The translations under genes and the position numbers were made by a program. The notes beneath the pieces are model-generated. The model did not search any database. It was given only the letters and a program-made list of their open reading frames with translations, and had not been told where the DNA came from. A stretch of 7,088 nucleotides of DNA from Rhodothermia bacterium. Lineage in GTDB: Bacteria; Bacteroidota; Rhodothermia; Balneolales; Natronogracilivirgulaceae. The DNA is taken from contig SKUI01000174.1 of the NCBI GenBank assembly GCA_007122185.1, forward strand, positions 1 to 7,088. The letters run 5' to 3'. Below, piece by piece: positions 1-5,943 of this stretch (the first letter of the stretch is position 1; each line of letters begins with the position of its first letter).

Positions 1-401
1 GCATAGGGACCGGCGAGCAAATGGGGGCTGAAAGGGCCGGGAGGACCAACATTCACTTTTGCCAGCACAGGGATTGTAAGGTAGTCCAGTTTAGTGGTCC
101 CATCCGCGGTCACGTTGATTCCCTCTATCGTTTCGCTAAAGCTGAAGGTGGTTCCCTGCTGTGAGTAATACAATCCGGTCTCCACTCCCACCGGGAACAT
201 GGGGATGCCGATATCCAGCACAGCTCCGATGGTGAAGCCGGTCCGCGGATCATTTTCGTCGATGTCATCGAAACTGATATTGGCGATATTCACACCGCCC
301 TTGATTCCAAAACTGATGGGCAGTTGCGCCTGGGAGGTGCCCGGGAGTCCGGCGATCAGGAGAAAGCCGGCAAGAATGGCAGATAGCGTGATCTTTTTCA
401 T
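1..401 (-). CDS. PorT-like outer-membrane beta-barrel protein, N-terminal part (runs off left edge)
   Basis: The 133 visible residues start with a clear Sec signal peptide: MKK, a hydrophobic stretch at about residues 5-19, and a probable signal peptidase I site after SQA at residue 25. The mature protein opens with the strand FGIKGGVNIANIS (31-43). This glycine-rich strand, alternating with hydrophobic residues, is typical of the OMP_b-brl_2/PorT-like family of small 8-stranded barrels in Bacteroidota and relatives. Later strands are also family-like: VGVETGLYYSQQG (71-83) and LDYLTIPVLAKVNVG (105-119). Family members usually have about 180-230 residues, so roughly the C-terminal third lies outside the window. 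The ATG is preceded by a weak AGAGA ribosome-binding site. It is transcribed divergently from the CsbD-like gene. The location (outer membrane) is well supported. The specific role (structural, adhesion, or other) is unknown for most members of the family. Confidence 0.85.
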   Translation of the reverse strand, partial: MKKITLSAILAGFLLIAGLPGTSQAQLPISFGIKGGVNIANISFDDIDENDPRTGFTIGAVLDIGIPMFPVGVETGLYYSQQGTTFSFSETIEGINVTADGTTKLDYLTIPVLAKVNVGPPGPFSPHLLAGPY

Positions 402-667
402 GGTCTCTGAATTTTAAGTGGGAATGACGGTTTGCAAAGTTGTTTGAGTCAATCGGAGGTTGACTGGCAGTATGGCATCTTTGGTGGTCACTGCTCAGAA
501 TACATCAATACCAGAATTATGGCAAGGGGAAACTGAACCGACCCTCAGAACGATTTTGGAGGCAGATATGTATCTATTAGAAGGAGCAGGCATTTTTCTT
601 CAGCACCTTGATTCACTATGCTAAGCGGTCAGGGCGATATACAAACAGCAATGTAAATGAGGAAATC
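402..667. promoter_or_regulatory. Divergent spacer between the barrel gene and the CsbD-like gene
   Basis: This 266-nt spacer is AT-richer than the flanking genes and must carry the start signals for both divergent genes. A TTGACT at 460-465 resembles a -35 box, but I see no good -10 box at 16-18 nt from it. CAACTTTG on the minus strand (435-442) is one mismatch from the Bacteroidota -7 box TAnnTTTG, but lacks a TTG at the right distance. I therefore do not place either promoter. The 3' half contains the 18-codon reading frame described separately. No tRNA or obvious structured RNA was seen. Confidence 0.4.
568..624 (+). other. Possible 18-codon leader or small ORF upstream of the CsbD-like gene
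   Basis: An ATG at 568 is preceded by a perfect GGAGG (558-562) at 5-nt spacing. This is among the best Shine-Dalgarno matches in the window. The frame reads MYLLEGAGIFLQHLDSLC and then TAA, ending 43 nt before the CsbD-like start codon. It could be a translated leader peptide, a small protein, or a chance match in a short spacer. Nothing in the peptide (no run of one amino acid, no arrest motif I recognise) points to attenuation. Conservation in relatives would be needed to believe it. Confidence 0.2.
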
Positions 668-862
668 ATGAGAGAACTGGATTTGAAAGGCAATATCAAT
701 ACCATGAAGGGAAAACTGAAGCAGAAGTACGGCGATCTTACCGATGACGACCTGGCATTTGTTGAAGGTAAGGAAGATGAATTCATCGGAAATCTCCAGA
801 AGAAACTCAACAAAAGCCGGGAAGAAATTGCGGGCGAACTGAGAAAGTGGCTGGATGAATGA
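668..862 (+). CDS. CsbD-like small stress protein
   Basis: This gene encodes a 64-residue, highly charged, soluble helical protein. The N-terminal half, with LKGNINTMKGKLKQKYG followed by DLTDDDLAFVEGK, matches the CsbD family pattern, in which a lysine-rich 'G..K...G..K...G.LTDDDL...GK.D' core is followed by an amphipathic helix. The C-terminal helix is NLQKKLNKSREEIAGELRKW. CsbD proteins are named after the SigB-controlled csbD gene of Bacillus subtilis and are often induced by general stress. Their molecular function is unknown. I chose the ATG at 668 because GAGGA (659-663) lies 4 nt upstream and the family core begins right after it. The frame stays open back to a TTG at 608, but those 20 residues look unlike the family and have no ribosome-binding site. 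It is probably a single-gene unit and converges on the membrane-protein gene 41 nt downstream. Confidence 0.88.
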   Translation: MRELDLKGNINTMKGKLKQKYGDLTDDDLAFVEGKEDEFIGNLQKKLNKSREEIAGELRKWLDE

Positions 863-903
863 CGGTCTGATCCGGCGGATGGCGCTCGTGTCCGGTTAAA
901 ATA

Positions 904-2031
904 TCATCCCTTTGTTATAACTGCCAGAATGCAGTTTTTGAGCCAGTTCTGGGCTTCTTGCGGCAACCCTTCGCCGATTTTCCTTGTAGCTTTGTCGGTG
1001 ATGAGGAGTACGCCTTCACGCTCGTTGCTGCTTCGTTCGTGCCCGATCCGGACTGTCTCTATCTGGCGGGCATCCACGACCTTGCCGGTCGTATCCCCCC
1101 AAGGGGTCTCGTAAAAGATTCGCACACGGTCCCGCCCGATCAGCAGTACCTGGCGGGTGACGCGGGACCAGGCCAGTCCGCCCAGGATCAGCAGCAGGAA
1201 CAGCAGTCCGATGATCCCGAACGCAACGGGGGCGTCATCGATGCCGAATCCGATGAAAACGAACACGCCGGCGAAAGCCATGAAAAACAGGGTGCCGATG
1301 ATGGAGGATTTCGTCCTCGGAAGGGTAACGCGCAGCTGGTCGCCATCCACCCGCAGGTCGAACCCCGCCGGCGGCGGTTTGCGCGGATCGAAATCCACCT
1401 CCAGTTTTCCCTCCCGGGCCAGATCGCGCACCGATTTGTCGAGGTCCTCTACGGCACGGGACACCATGTTGCCCTTGCCGCCTTCCAGGGCCGGTTTGTT
1501 CAGCTGACGGCAGTAGTCCTCCCATATTTTTCGAAACCCGTTGGGAGAGCGGGATTCGTAGAGTATGATGCGCTTTTTCTTCTCCTCGTGGTGCAGCTCC
1601 ACGATATGCAGGGTGTAGGAGGAGCTGTTCTTCCCGCCGGAGCGGCGTTCGGTGCGCTGGAGGACACCGGGGTAGCGTTGCAGCGGCTCGGTCCAGTATT
1701 TGTATCCGAAAATGGATTGGGATTCACGGGTTACATTGGTCGCGTCAATCCGGATGGTCTCCCGGAAGGTCAGATTGTACAGTCCGAACAACAGGATGCC
1801 GATCCCGATGACCGGGAATAGCAGGATAAAAAGCATGGCCGGATCGTACTCTCCGCTGCTGATCATGCCGATGAAAATAAGTCCCGGGATGCCGCCCCAG
1901 ATGAGGGCGAAGATCACAAGGAAAAAACCCATCCCACGGCTTCCGCGACTCTGATAGACGGCCGGCAGTGAGGCCAGGTCGATCTTGCGATTGACCACTG
2001 ACGGGACGATCCCGGACAAATCAATTTTCAT
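904..2031 (-). CDS. Four-helix membrane protein with two similar halves, function unknown
   Basis: This is a 375-residue integral membrane protein that I cannot assign to a named family. Two hydrophobic hairpins are visible, at about residues 35-58 plus 64-88 and about 244-263 plus 268-289. Each hairpin is followed by a soluble stretch rich in alternating beta-strand pattern that ends in a tryptophan-containing helix: IRIDATNVTRES to FRKIWEDYCRQLNKP (93-180), and VLLIGRDRVRIFYETPWG to AQNWLKNCILAVI (305-372). The pattern suggests a duplicated unit of helix pair plus a PH-like beta domain, as in some bacterial membrane proteins with bPH domains. That is inference from layout, not from detectable identity. 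A charged linker (about 190-235) joins the halves. There is no signal peptide or catalytic motif. It is the last gene of the minus-strand run, 75 nt after the GCS2-type ligase, so it may be co-transcribed with the ligase/peptidase cassette. The link could also be chance, since it is not a usual member as far as I recall. Confidence 0.75.
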   Translation of the reverse strand: MKIDLSGIVPSVVNRKIDLASLPAVYQSRGSRGMGFFLVIFALIWGGIPGLIFIGMISSGEYDPAMLFILLFPVIGIGILLFGLYNLTFRETIRIDATNVTRESQSIFGYKYWTEPLQRYPGVLQRTERRSGGKNSSSYTLHIVELHHEEKKKRIILYESRSPNGFRKIWEDYCRQLNKPALEGGKGNMVSRAVEDLDKSVRDLAREGKLEVDFDPRKPPPAGFDLRVDGDQLRVTLPRTKSSIIGTLFFMAFAGVFVFIGFGIDDAPVAFGIIGLLFLLLILGGLAWSRVTRQVLLIGRDRVRIFYETPWGDTTGKVVDARQIETVRIGHERSSNEREGVLLITDKATRKIGEGLPQEAQNWLKNCILAVITKG

Positions 2032-2037
2032 GTTCAC

Positions 2038-2042
2038 CCTCC
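2038..2042 (-). promoter_or_regulatory. Ribosome-binding site deciding the start of the membrane-protein gene
   Basis: On the minus strand GGAGG occupies 2042-2038. It directly touches an in-frame GTG (2037-2035) but sits 6 nt from the ATG at 2031-2029. Normal spacing favours the ATG, which makes the protein two residues shorter than the longest open frame. Confidence 0.7.
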
Positions 2043-2106
2043 ACGTGACGGTTTGAAGAATTGACTCTAGCGTAACTTTGTGTTTTGCCCGAAGATAATC
2101 ATTCTT

Positions 2107-3327
2107 CTAAAAGAACGGTACATTTTCACCCAGGCAATGGGTCAGTTTGCTGTAAACAGCAACCAGCTCGGCTTTTGCGGGGTTTCGGCCGAGCGCCTTG
2201 CGGATACGCGCCGAAAGGTTTCCCTTCTTCAGAACCATCTGCAGGTACTCCGTCTCGGCATCGTCCAGGTCGGGAGTGCGATCCGTTACCGCCTCCCAGA
2301 TCTTTGGGGCACTCATTTTGTCCCTTCGCAGCCCGAACAGACGAAGGTAGGCCGGGTTCGCCACCATCTGCCGGCTGCCGTCCCGGACGCCATCCTGATA
2401 GATCGCGTGCAGCGGATCCACATCCCATTTCTTCTGTGCGGCGTACGGCACATGCCGCTCATCCACAAGATCCCGAATGGCCTGGACGATGACCTTGAGC
2501 AGTGCGATATCGGCGAGCGGGCACTCCTGCACGTCCAGCACCCGTATCTCGATGGCGCCGCGCTGGAAACGGGCTATGGCGCCGCGCGAGTTCAGCCACT
2601 CATCCTGCAGGATCCCCTCGGGGTCGAAAGGCGCGATATCGGCGTAATTACGGGCCAGGATGCGCCGGCGGTAGTCCCTGCGGGTGAAAACCGGTTCGGG
2701 GATTACCATGCCGCCAATGGAAGGGATGCGTTTCTGGTTGTTCTGATACGCCTGGAGGCGGGTGTCGGCCCAGCCGGTGAGGCGGCCGTCCATGACCGGG
2801 GAGGATGCGGCCAGTGCCGGGAGCAGCGGAAGTACCAGGCGGATGGCCGCATGCAGGCGCCCGAATTCGCGGTCGTTGCCGAATGGCAGGTTCAGGTGCG
2901 TACTCTGAAGATTGGCCCAGCCGTGTCCGCGGCAGTCAAAGATGCGGTTGTACATGTCGTAGATCAGGTTGTGCTCGTGCGGCCAGAGACGCAGCTCGGT
3001 TTGGGGATCCATCCACGGGTGCATCGCACCGGGCATAAGGCGGGCGCCCCGGGCTTCCAGAAGCGCGTTGACCTCCCTGATATTGTCGTGGAAGAAGGCG
3101 GCAAGCCCGTTCAGCGCGGGGGCGGGACCGTTGGTCTTGAGTTCGAACACATGCAACGCTAGTTCGTTGCTCCAGGAAATGGCGCCGTTCTCCCATTCGT
3201 CGCGGTAGGCGCCGCACTTGTCGTGCATCAGCTTGTCGGTGACCGGACGCACATCCAGGGTGGAGCGGTCCACGATCATGTACTCCAGCTCCACCCCGTA
3301 TCCCTCGAACAAATGCAGCTTTTTCAC
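2107..3327 (-). CDS. GCS2-type (YbdK/COG2170-like) glutamate-cysteine ligase family protein
   Basis: This 406-residue soluble enzyme belongs to the GCS2 family, whose members are ATP-dependent carboxylate-amine ligases of glutamine-synthetase fold. They activate a glutamate-type gamma-carboxylate as acyl phosphate. Visible landmarks in order are GVELE (11-15, first metal/ATP acidic motif), FELKTN (61-66), MPGAMHPWMDP (98-108), STHLNLPFG (142-150), SSPVMDGRLTGWADTR (175-190) and RGAIEIRVLDVQECP (256-270). E. coli YbdK is about 370 residues, so this protein carries a slightly longer C-terminus (from about 300 on), rich in basic helices. The start is a GTG without a visible Shine-Dalgarno site. 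It is forced, because a TGA stop lies 12 nt upstream in frame and the GVELE motif begins only ten residues in. It lies 105 nt downstream of the RimK-like gene on the same strand. The true acceptor is unknown. There is no GshB-like glutathione synthetase nearby, so glutathione synthesis is not implied. Family assignment is firm; substrate is not. Confidence 0.88.
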   Translation of the reverse strand: MKKLHLFEGYGVELEYMIVDRSTLDVRPVTDKLMHDKCGAYRDEWENGAISWSNELALHVFELKTNGPAPALNGLAAFFHDNIREVNALLEARGARLMPGAMHPWMDPQTELRLWPHEHNLIYDMYNRIFDCRGHGWANLQSTHLNLPFGNDREFGRLHAAIRLVLPLLPALAASSPVMDGRLTGWADTRLQAYQNNQKRIPSIGGMVIPEPVFTRRDYRRRILARNYADIAPFDPEGILQDEWLNSRGAIARFQRGAIEIRVLDVQECPLADIALLKVIVQAIRDLVDERHVPYAAQKKWDVDPLHAIYQDGVRDGSRQMVANPAYLRLFGLRRDKMSAPKIWEAVTDRTPDLDDAETEYLQMVLKKGNLSARIRKALGRNPAKAELVAVYSKLTHCLGENVPFF

Positions 3328-3432
3328 GTGTTTAAATCAATTTAGATTCATAAGGACAGAATGAACTCACATGGCGGGATTTGATCATGCCCCCGCGTGT
3401 CAACCGGAGGCTGTCATGGACATTTCATTGGT
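3328..3432 (-). other. Spacer between the RimK-like and GCS2-type ligase genes
   Basis: This 105-nt gap lies inside the presumed operon. It contains a short inverted repeat, GCGGG (3374-3378) and CCCGC (3392-3396), separated by 13 nt. On the minus strand this would form a 5-bp GC hairpin, but no T run follows, so it is not a convincing terminator. It might act as an RNA-processing or stability element, or mean nothing. No small gene with a ribosome-binding site was seen. Confidence 0.3.
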
Positions 3433-4908
3433 TTAATCCTGCCGGGCAGGCGGCTCTTTGGTTTTCCGGATCTTTTTGAGGAAGATGTCCATCATGGTCA
3501 GATAGAGTTTGTCACGCAGGACTTCGTCCTCCACACCGGCCTCAATGCTGGGATTGTCGTTCACTTCGATCACGATGAACCGGGTGCCGATCTGCTTGAG
3601 GTCCACCCCGTACAATCCGTCGCCGATCAGGTTGGCGGCAGCGAGGGCGGTGCGGATGAGGCCGCGGGGAGCGAGCTCCACCGGCAGGGTCTCCACCTTG
3701 CCGTATCGTTTCATTCCAGTCGTCTCCCAGTTCATGATCTGCCAGTGCTTTTTGGCCATGTAGTACTTGCAGACGTAAAGCGGCTGCCGGTCGAAAATGC
3801 CCACGCGCCAGTCGAAGTCCGTTGGCAGGAACTCCTGGGCGATGATCAGATCCGATTTCTCGAACAGTTCCTCGACTTTCTGCAGGTACGCCTGCCCGTC
3901 GGCCACCCTTGCCACGCCCTGGCTGAAGGAGCTGTCCGGTTTCTTCAGTACCATGGGAAATCCAAGTTCCTGCATTACCCGTTTTTTGTTTTCCCTGTGG
4001 ACAATCACGGTACGCGGTGCCGGTATCTGGTGAGCCGCCAGCAGCTCGGCAAGATACACCTTGTTGGTGCACCGGATGATCGACTCGGGATCGTCCACTA
4101 CCGCCAGGCCCTCTGCCTTGGCGCGCTGGGCAAAGCGGAAGGTGTGGTGGTTCACGGCAGTGGTCTCGCGGATGAACAGGGCGTCGTACTCCGCCAGGCG
4201 TGCGTAATCATCGCGTGTGATAGTCCAGGCGCTGATACCCTTCTTCTCTGCAGCGCGTATGAACTTTTCGATGGCTTTAGGATCGGAAGGGGCCGCTGCT
4301 TCCTTTGGATTGACCAGGATGGCCAAGTCGTAGCCGCCTGTTTCACGTTTCGGTGCGCGTGCCCTCTTACCGGCGAAATAGTCCCGCGCAAAACCTTCGA
4401 CGTAAGGCTGGTGATCCGGCGGGATTTCGCTGGCCGCAATGGGCCCGATGCTTTTTAGATGCCACATCTCGCCGTCATGGTGGAAGTGCGCCCGCAGCAG
4501 TGGCGCCTGGAACAGGTTGAACAGCTGCAGGCTCAGCTTGTCGTACTTCGGAGAGAGGTTGCGACCGAAATAGATGCTGAGCGTGTAGTCCCGGCTTTTG
4601 AGGTCTGAAAGCGACTTCTGGATCAGCGCTTCCAGCTCATCAGAGACAATGCGGAGCACGGCCGGCGATTTCATGTCCTGGATGGCGGCGATGCCGGGAA
4701 TGGCCTTGTGTCCCCGCGCGGCCGCCAGCAGCGAGACATAGTACCCCGTACTCTGGTAGCGGTAGCTGCGCGACAGGTTGAACACCCGGGTGTTGCGAAG
4801 GCTGATGTATTGCGGGTCGGTCAGGTAGGATCTGGCAGAGACCACATCCACCCCGGGAATGGTGAGCTTCCAGTCCGTGGTATTGCTGACAACGATCAGG
4901 ATGGCCAT
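3433..4908 (-). CDS. RimK-like ATP-grasp ligase with RLAN-type N-terminal domain
   Basis: The protein has 491 residues from the preferred start. The N-terminal part (about 1-160) begins MAILIVVSNTTDWKL and contains SARSYLTDPQYISLRN, VFNLSRSYRYQSTGYYVSLL and ARGHKAIP. This matches my memory of the RLAN domain (RimK-like ATP-grasp N-terminal), which is largely confined to this subfamily. A middle segment (about 195-270) resembles the RimK pre-ATP-grasp domain. The ATP-grasp domain (about 275-475) shows FPMVLKKPDSSFSQGV with the ATP-binding lysines near 322, IIAQEFLPTDFDWRVGI, DGLYGVDLKQ, and the metal-binding EVNDNPSIEAG (448-458). RimK enzymes join an amino acid, often glutamate, to a carboxylate through an acyl phosphate. 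The acceptor here is unknown. The frame is open up to an ATG at 4971, giving 512 residues. I prefer 4908 because family similarity starts there, although neither start has a good ribosome-binding site. It sits between the C39-like peptidase and the GCS2-type ligase, on the same strand as both. Confidence 0.88.
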   Translation of the reverse strand: MAILIVVSNTTDWKLTIPGVDVVSARSYLTDPQYISLRNTRVFNLSRSYRYQSTGYYVSLLAAARGHKAIPGIAAIQDMKSPAVLRIVSDELEALIQKSLSDLKSRDYTLSIYFGRNLSPKYDKLSLQLFNLFQAPLLRAHFHHDGEMWHLKSIGPIAASEIPPDHQPYVEGFARDYFAGKRARAPKRETGGYDLAILVNPKEAAAPSDPKAIEKFIRAAEKKGISAWTITRDDYARLAEYDALFIRETTAVNHHTFRFAQRAKAEGLAVVDDPESIIRCTNKVYLAELLAAHQIPAPRTVIVHRENKKRVMQELGFPMVLKKPDSSFSQGVARVADGQAYLQKVEELFEKSDLIIAQEFLPTDFDWRVGIFDRQPLYVCKYYMAKKHWQIMNWETTGMKRYGKVETLPVELAPRGLIRTALAAANLIGDGLYGVDLKQIGTRFIVIEVNDNPSIEAGVEDEVLRDKLYLTMMDIFLKKIRKTKEPPARQD

Positions 4909-4997
4909 GGCGCAGAATTGATGAAATGGTTCATGTTTTGATGATAAATGGGGGATGAGTCCAATATGCATCCGGCAGCCGTCCGGTATCCCGGTTG

Positions 4998-5771
4998 TCA
5001 GGGATGCGGTTCGATGATAAGCAGGTTGGCATCGTAGGTCACAATGCCAAGCAGGATGGCACAGATGAGCCGCTCAATGCGCACCAGGTATTTCTGGTCG
5101 CGGGAATAGGGGTTCTCGGCCAGGGGATCGGAAACAAGCACCTGCTGCTGCTCCCGGTCATACCCGCTGAGCACGACAAAATGTCCGGTCGGTACTCCGC
5201 GGATGTCGTCATGGTCACATTCCGGCCCGAACTCGCGCGCGTGCTGATACAGATAGGTGGAACTGAGGCCGGTAAGCACGGGCACGGATTTTTTCAGGTA
5301 TTTGCGGATGAGGGACGGACTGAGATCCTGGAACCCCACGATACCGCCCAGGTTCAGGAAAGAGATGTAGGCCTCAGAGGCCAGACGAAATTTCGGGTCC
5401 GATTTGTGCCTCATCTGCTGCCGCAATTTCTCCACCAGGTCGGTTGGCTCTGCGAACCAGGTCGGGTCGAAAAGGTGAAGGTTGTAGGTGGTCAGGCGGA
5501 CCATGTAGCCTCTGCCGAGGGCGTGGATGCCAAGCAGTACGCCCAGCGTTCCGCCCTCCTCCAGTGAAGGGACCTCACGGATGATCTGGCTGAGGCCGAT
5601 ATCGTCTCCATAGTAGCGGTAAACGGCGTGCAGGCAGGTCGGGCCGCACGTGGTGTCGTCAGGCTGGCTGCGGATATCCAGCTTAAGCTGTGTTTCGAGA
5701 TTCTTGGAAGTCGTTGCCAATGAAGTGTTTTGCGATAATGTGGATGCCGGGGCGCGACAACAGCCACCCAT
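4998..5771 (-). CDS. Stand-alone C39-like cysteine peptidase
   Basis: This 257-residue protein has the hallmarks of papain-fold C39-like peptidases. They are the oxyanion glutamine and nucleophile in QPDDTTCGPTCLHAVYRYYG (Gln36, Cys42), the catalytic histidine in GHFVVLSGYD (His197), and the aspartate in VLVSDP (Asp215). Bacteriocin-processing C39 domains have about 80 residues between Cys and His. Here there are about 155, so an extra segment of around 75 residues (roughly 95-175) is inserted and may shape substrate choice. There is no ABC transporter fusion, signal peptide or membrane helix, so a cytosolic enzyme is most likely. The ATG at 5771 is the first possible start, since an in-frame TAA lies 12 nt upstream. 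It lacks a Shine-Dalgarno site, and the first 30 or so residues look unconserved, so a later start such as TTG is possible. It is the first gene of the minus-strand run. With two amide ligases behind it, it probably trims or removes the product they make. That role is inferred. Confidence 0.85.
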   Translation of the reverse strand: MGGCCRAPASTLSQNTSLATTSKNLETQLKLDIRSQPDDTTCGPTCLHAVYRYYGDDIGLSQIIREVPSLEEGGTLGVLLGIHALGRGYMVRLTTYNLHLFDPTWFAEPTDLVEKLRQQMRHKSDPKFRLASEAYISFLNLGGIVGFQDLSPSLIRKYLKKSVPVLTGLSSTYLYQHAREFGPECDHDDIRGVPTGHFVVLSGYDREQQQVLVSDPLAENPYSRDQKYLVRIERLICAILLGIVTYDANLLIIEPHP

Positions 5772-5809
5772 TTTGAAAGGTACTTAATTGCGGCATTGTT
5801 GTATATAGT

Positions 5810-5820
5810 CTGCCGGGCAG
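5810..5820. repeat. 11-bp GC palindrome in the divergent spacer
   Basis: CTGCCGGGCAG is a perfect inverted repeat with 5-nt arms around one central base. It lies 39-49 nt upstream of the peptidase start codon. The position fits an operator, but a palindrome this short can occur by chance. Confidence 0.3.
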
Positions 5821-5849
5821 TCATGAAGTTTTTTTTGAAGTAGTCATGA
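5819..5849. repeat. Paired direct repeats flanking a T8 tract
   Basis: AGTCATGA occurs at 5819-5826 and again at 5842-5849, 23 nt apart start to start, about two helical turns. Between them TGAAGT occurs at 5824-5829 and 5836-5841, around a T8 run at 5829-5836. The spacing on one DNA face suggests a possible tandem binding site for a regulator of one or both divergent genes. The regulator is unknown and the repeats are short. Confidence 0.3.
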
Positions 5850-5943
5850 GCCCCTGGCGGATTGTTATTCAATAATATTTGAAAAAACGTGAACCTGGAT
5901 ATTGAATCAGAAAAGCATGTTACCCCGAAACCAGGAACCATGG

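Larger units (their letters stand above)
5772..5943. promoter_or_regulatory. Divergent promoter region of the peptidase/ligase run and the penicillin-binding protein gene
   Basis: This 172-nt AT-rich spacer separates two head-to-head genes, so it should hold both promoters. It contains a short GC palindrome, a T8 tract (5829-5836) and overlapping direct repeats, each listed separately. AATATTTG at 5874-5881 is one base off the Bacteroidota -7 box TAnnTTTG for the plus-strand gene, but I find no matching TTG box at normal spacing. TATATA near 5802-5807 could be a -10-like element for the minus-strand run, again without a clear partner. I therefore infer promoters from gene layout only. Confidence 0.45.

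Noticed and set aside
863..903. Terminator between the converging CsbD-like and membrane-protein genes
   Set aside because: Only a 4-bp CCGG/CCGG pairing and a short ATCCGGCGGAT palindrome were found, with no convincing stem plus T tract on either strand.
958..1821. 287-codon open frame on the plus strand
   Set aside because: It is antisense to the membrane-protein gene. The minus-strand frame has clear membrane helices and a good ribosome-binding site, and this one has neither.
2052..2080. Bacteroidota-type promoter TTTG...TAACTTTG on the plus strand
   Set aside because: The TAACTTTG box (2073-2080) is a good match, but the spacing to TTTG (17 nt) is short and it would point into the antisense strand of the GCS2-type gene, where no plus-strand gene exists.
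2080..3162. 360-codon open frame on the plus strand
   Set aside because: It is antisense to the GCS2-type ligase, has no ribosome-binding site or family motif, and shows shadow-frame composition.
2042..3330. CACGTG palindromes near the starts of two genes (2042-2047 and 3325-3330)
   Set aside because: A 6-mer is expected once or twice by chance in 7 kb, and a further copy lies inside the penicillin-binding protein gene. There is no evidence of function.
3397..4458. 353-codon open frame on the plus strand
   Set aside because: It is antisense to the RimK-like ATP-grasp gene, whose motifs are clear. The reverse frame has no recognisable domain.
4995..5567. 190-codon open frame on the plus strand
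   Set aside because: It is opposite the C39-like peptidase with its intact Cys/His/Asp motifs. No independent support was found.
5810..5836. GC palindrome followed by T8, as a rho-independent terminator
   Set aside because: The hairpin would have only 4 bp with a 3-nt loop, the T run starts 8 nt after it, and no plus-strand gene ends upstream.
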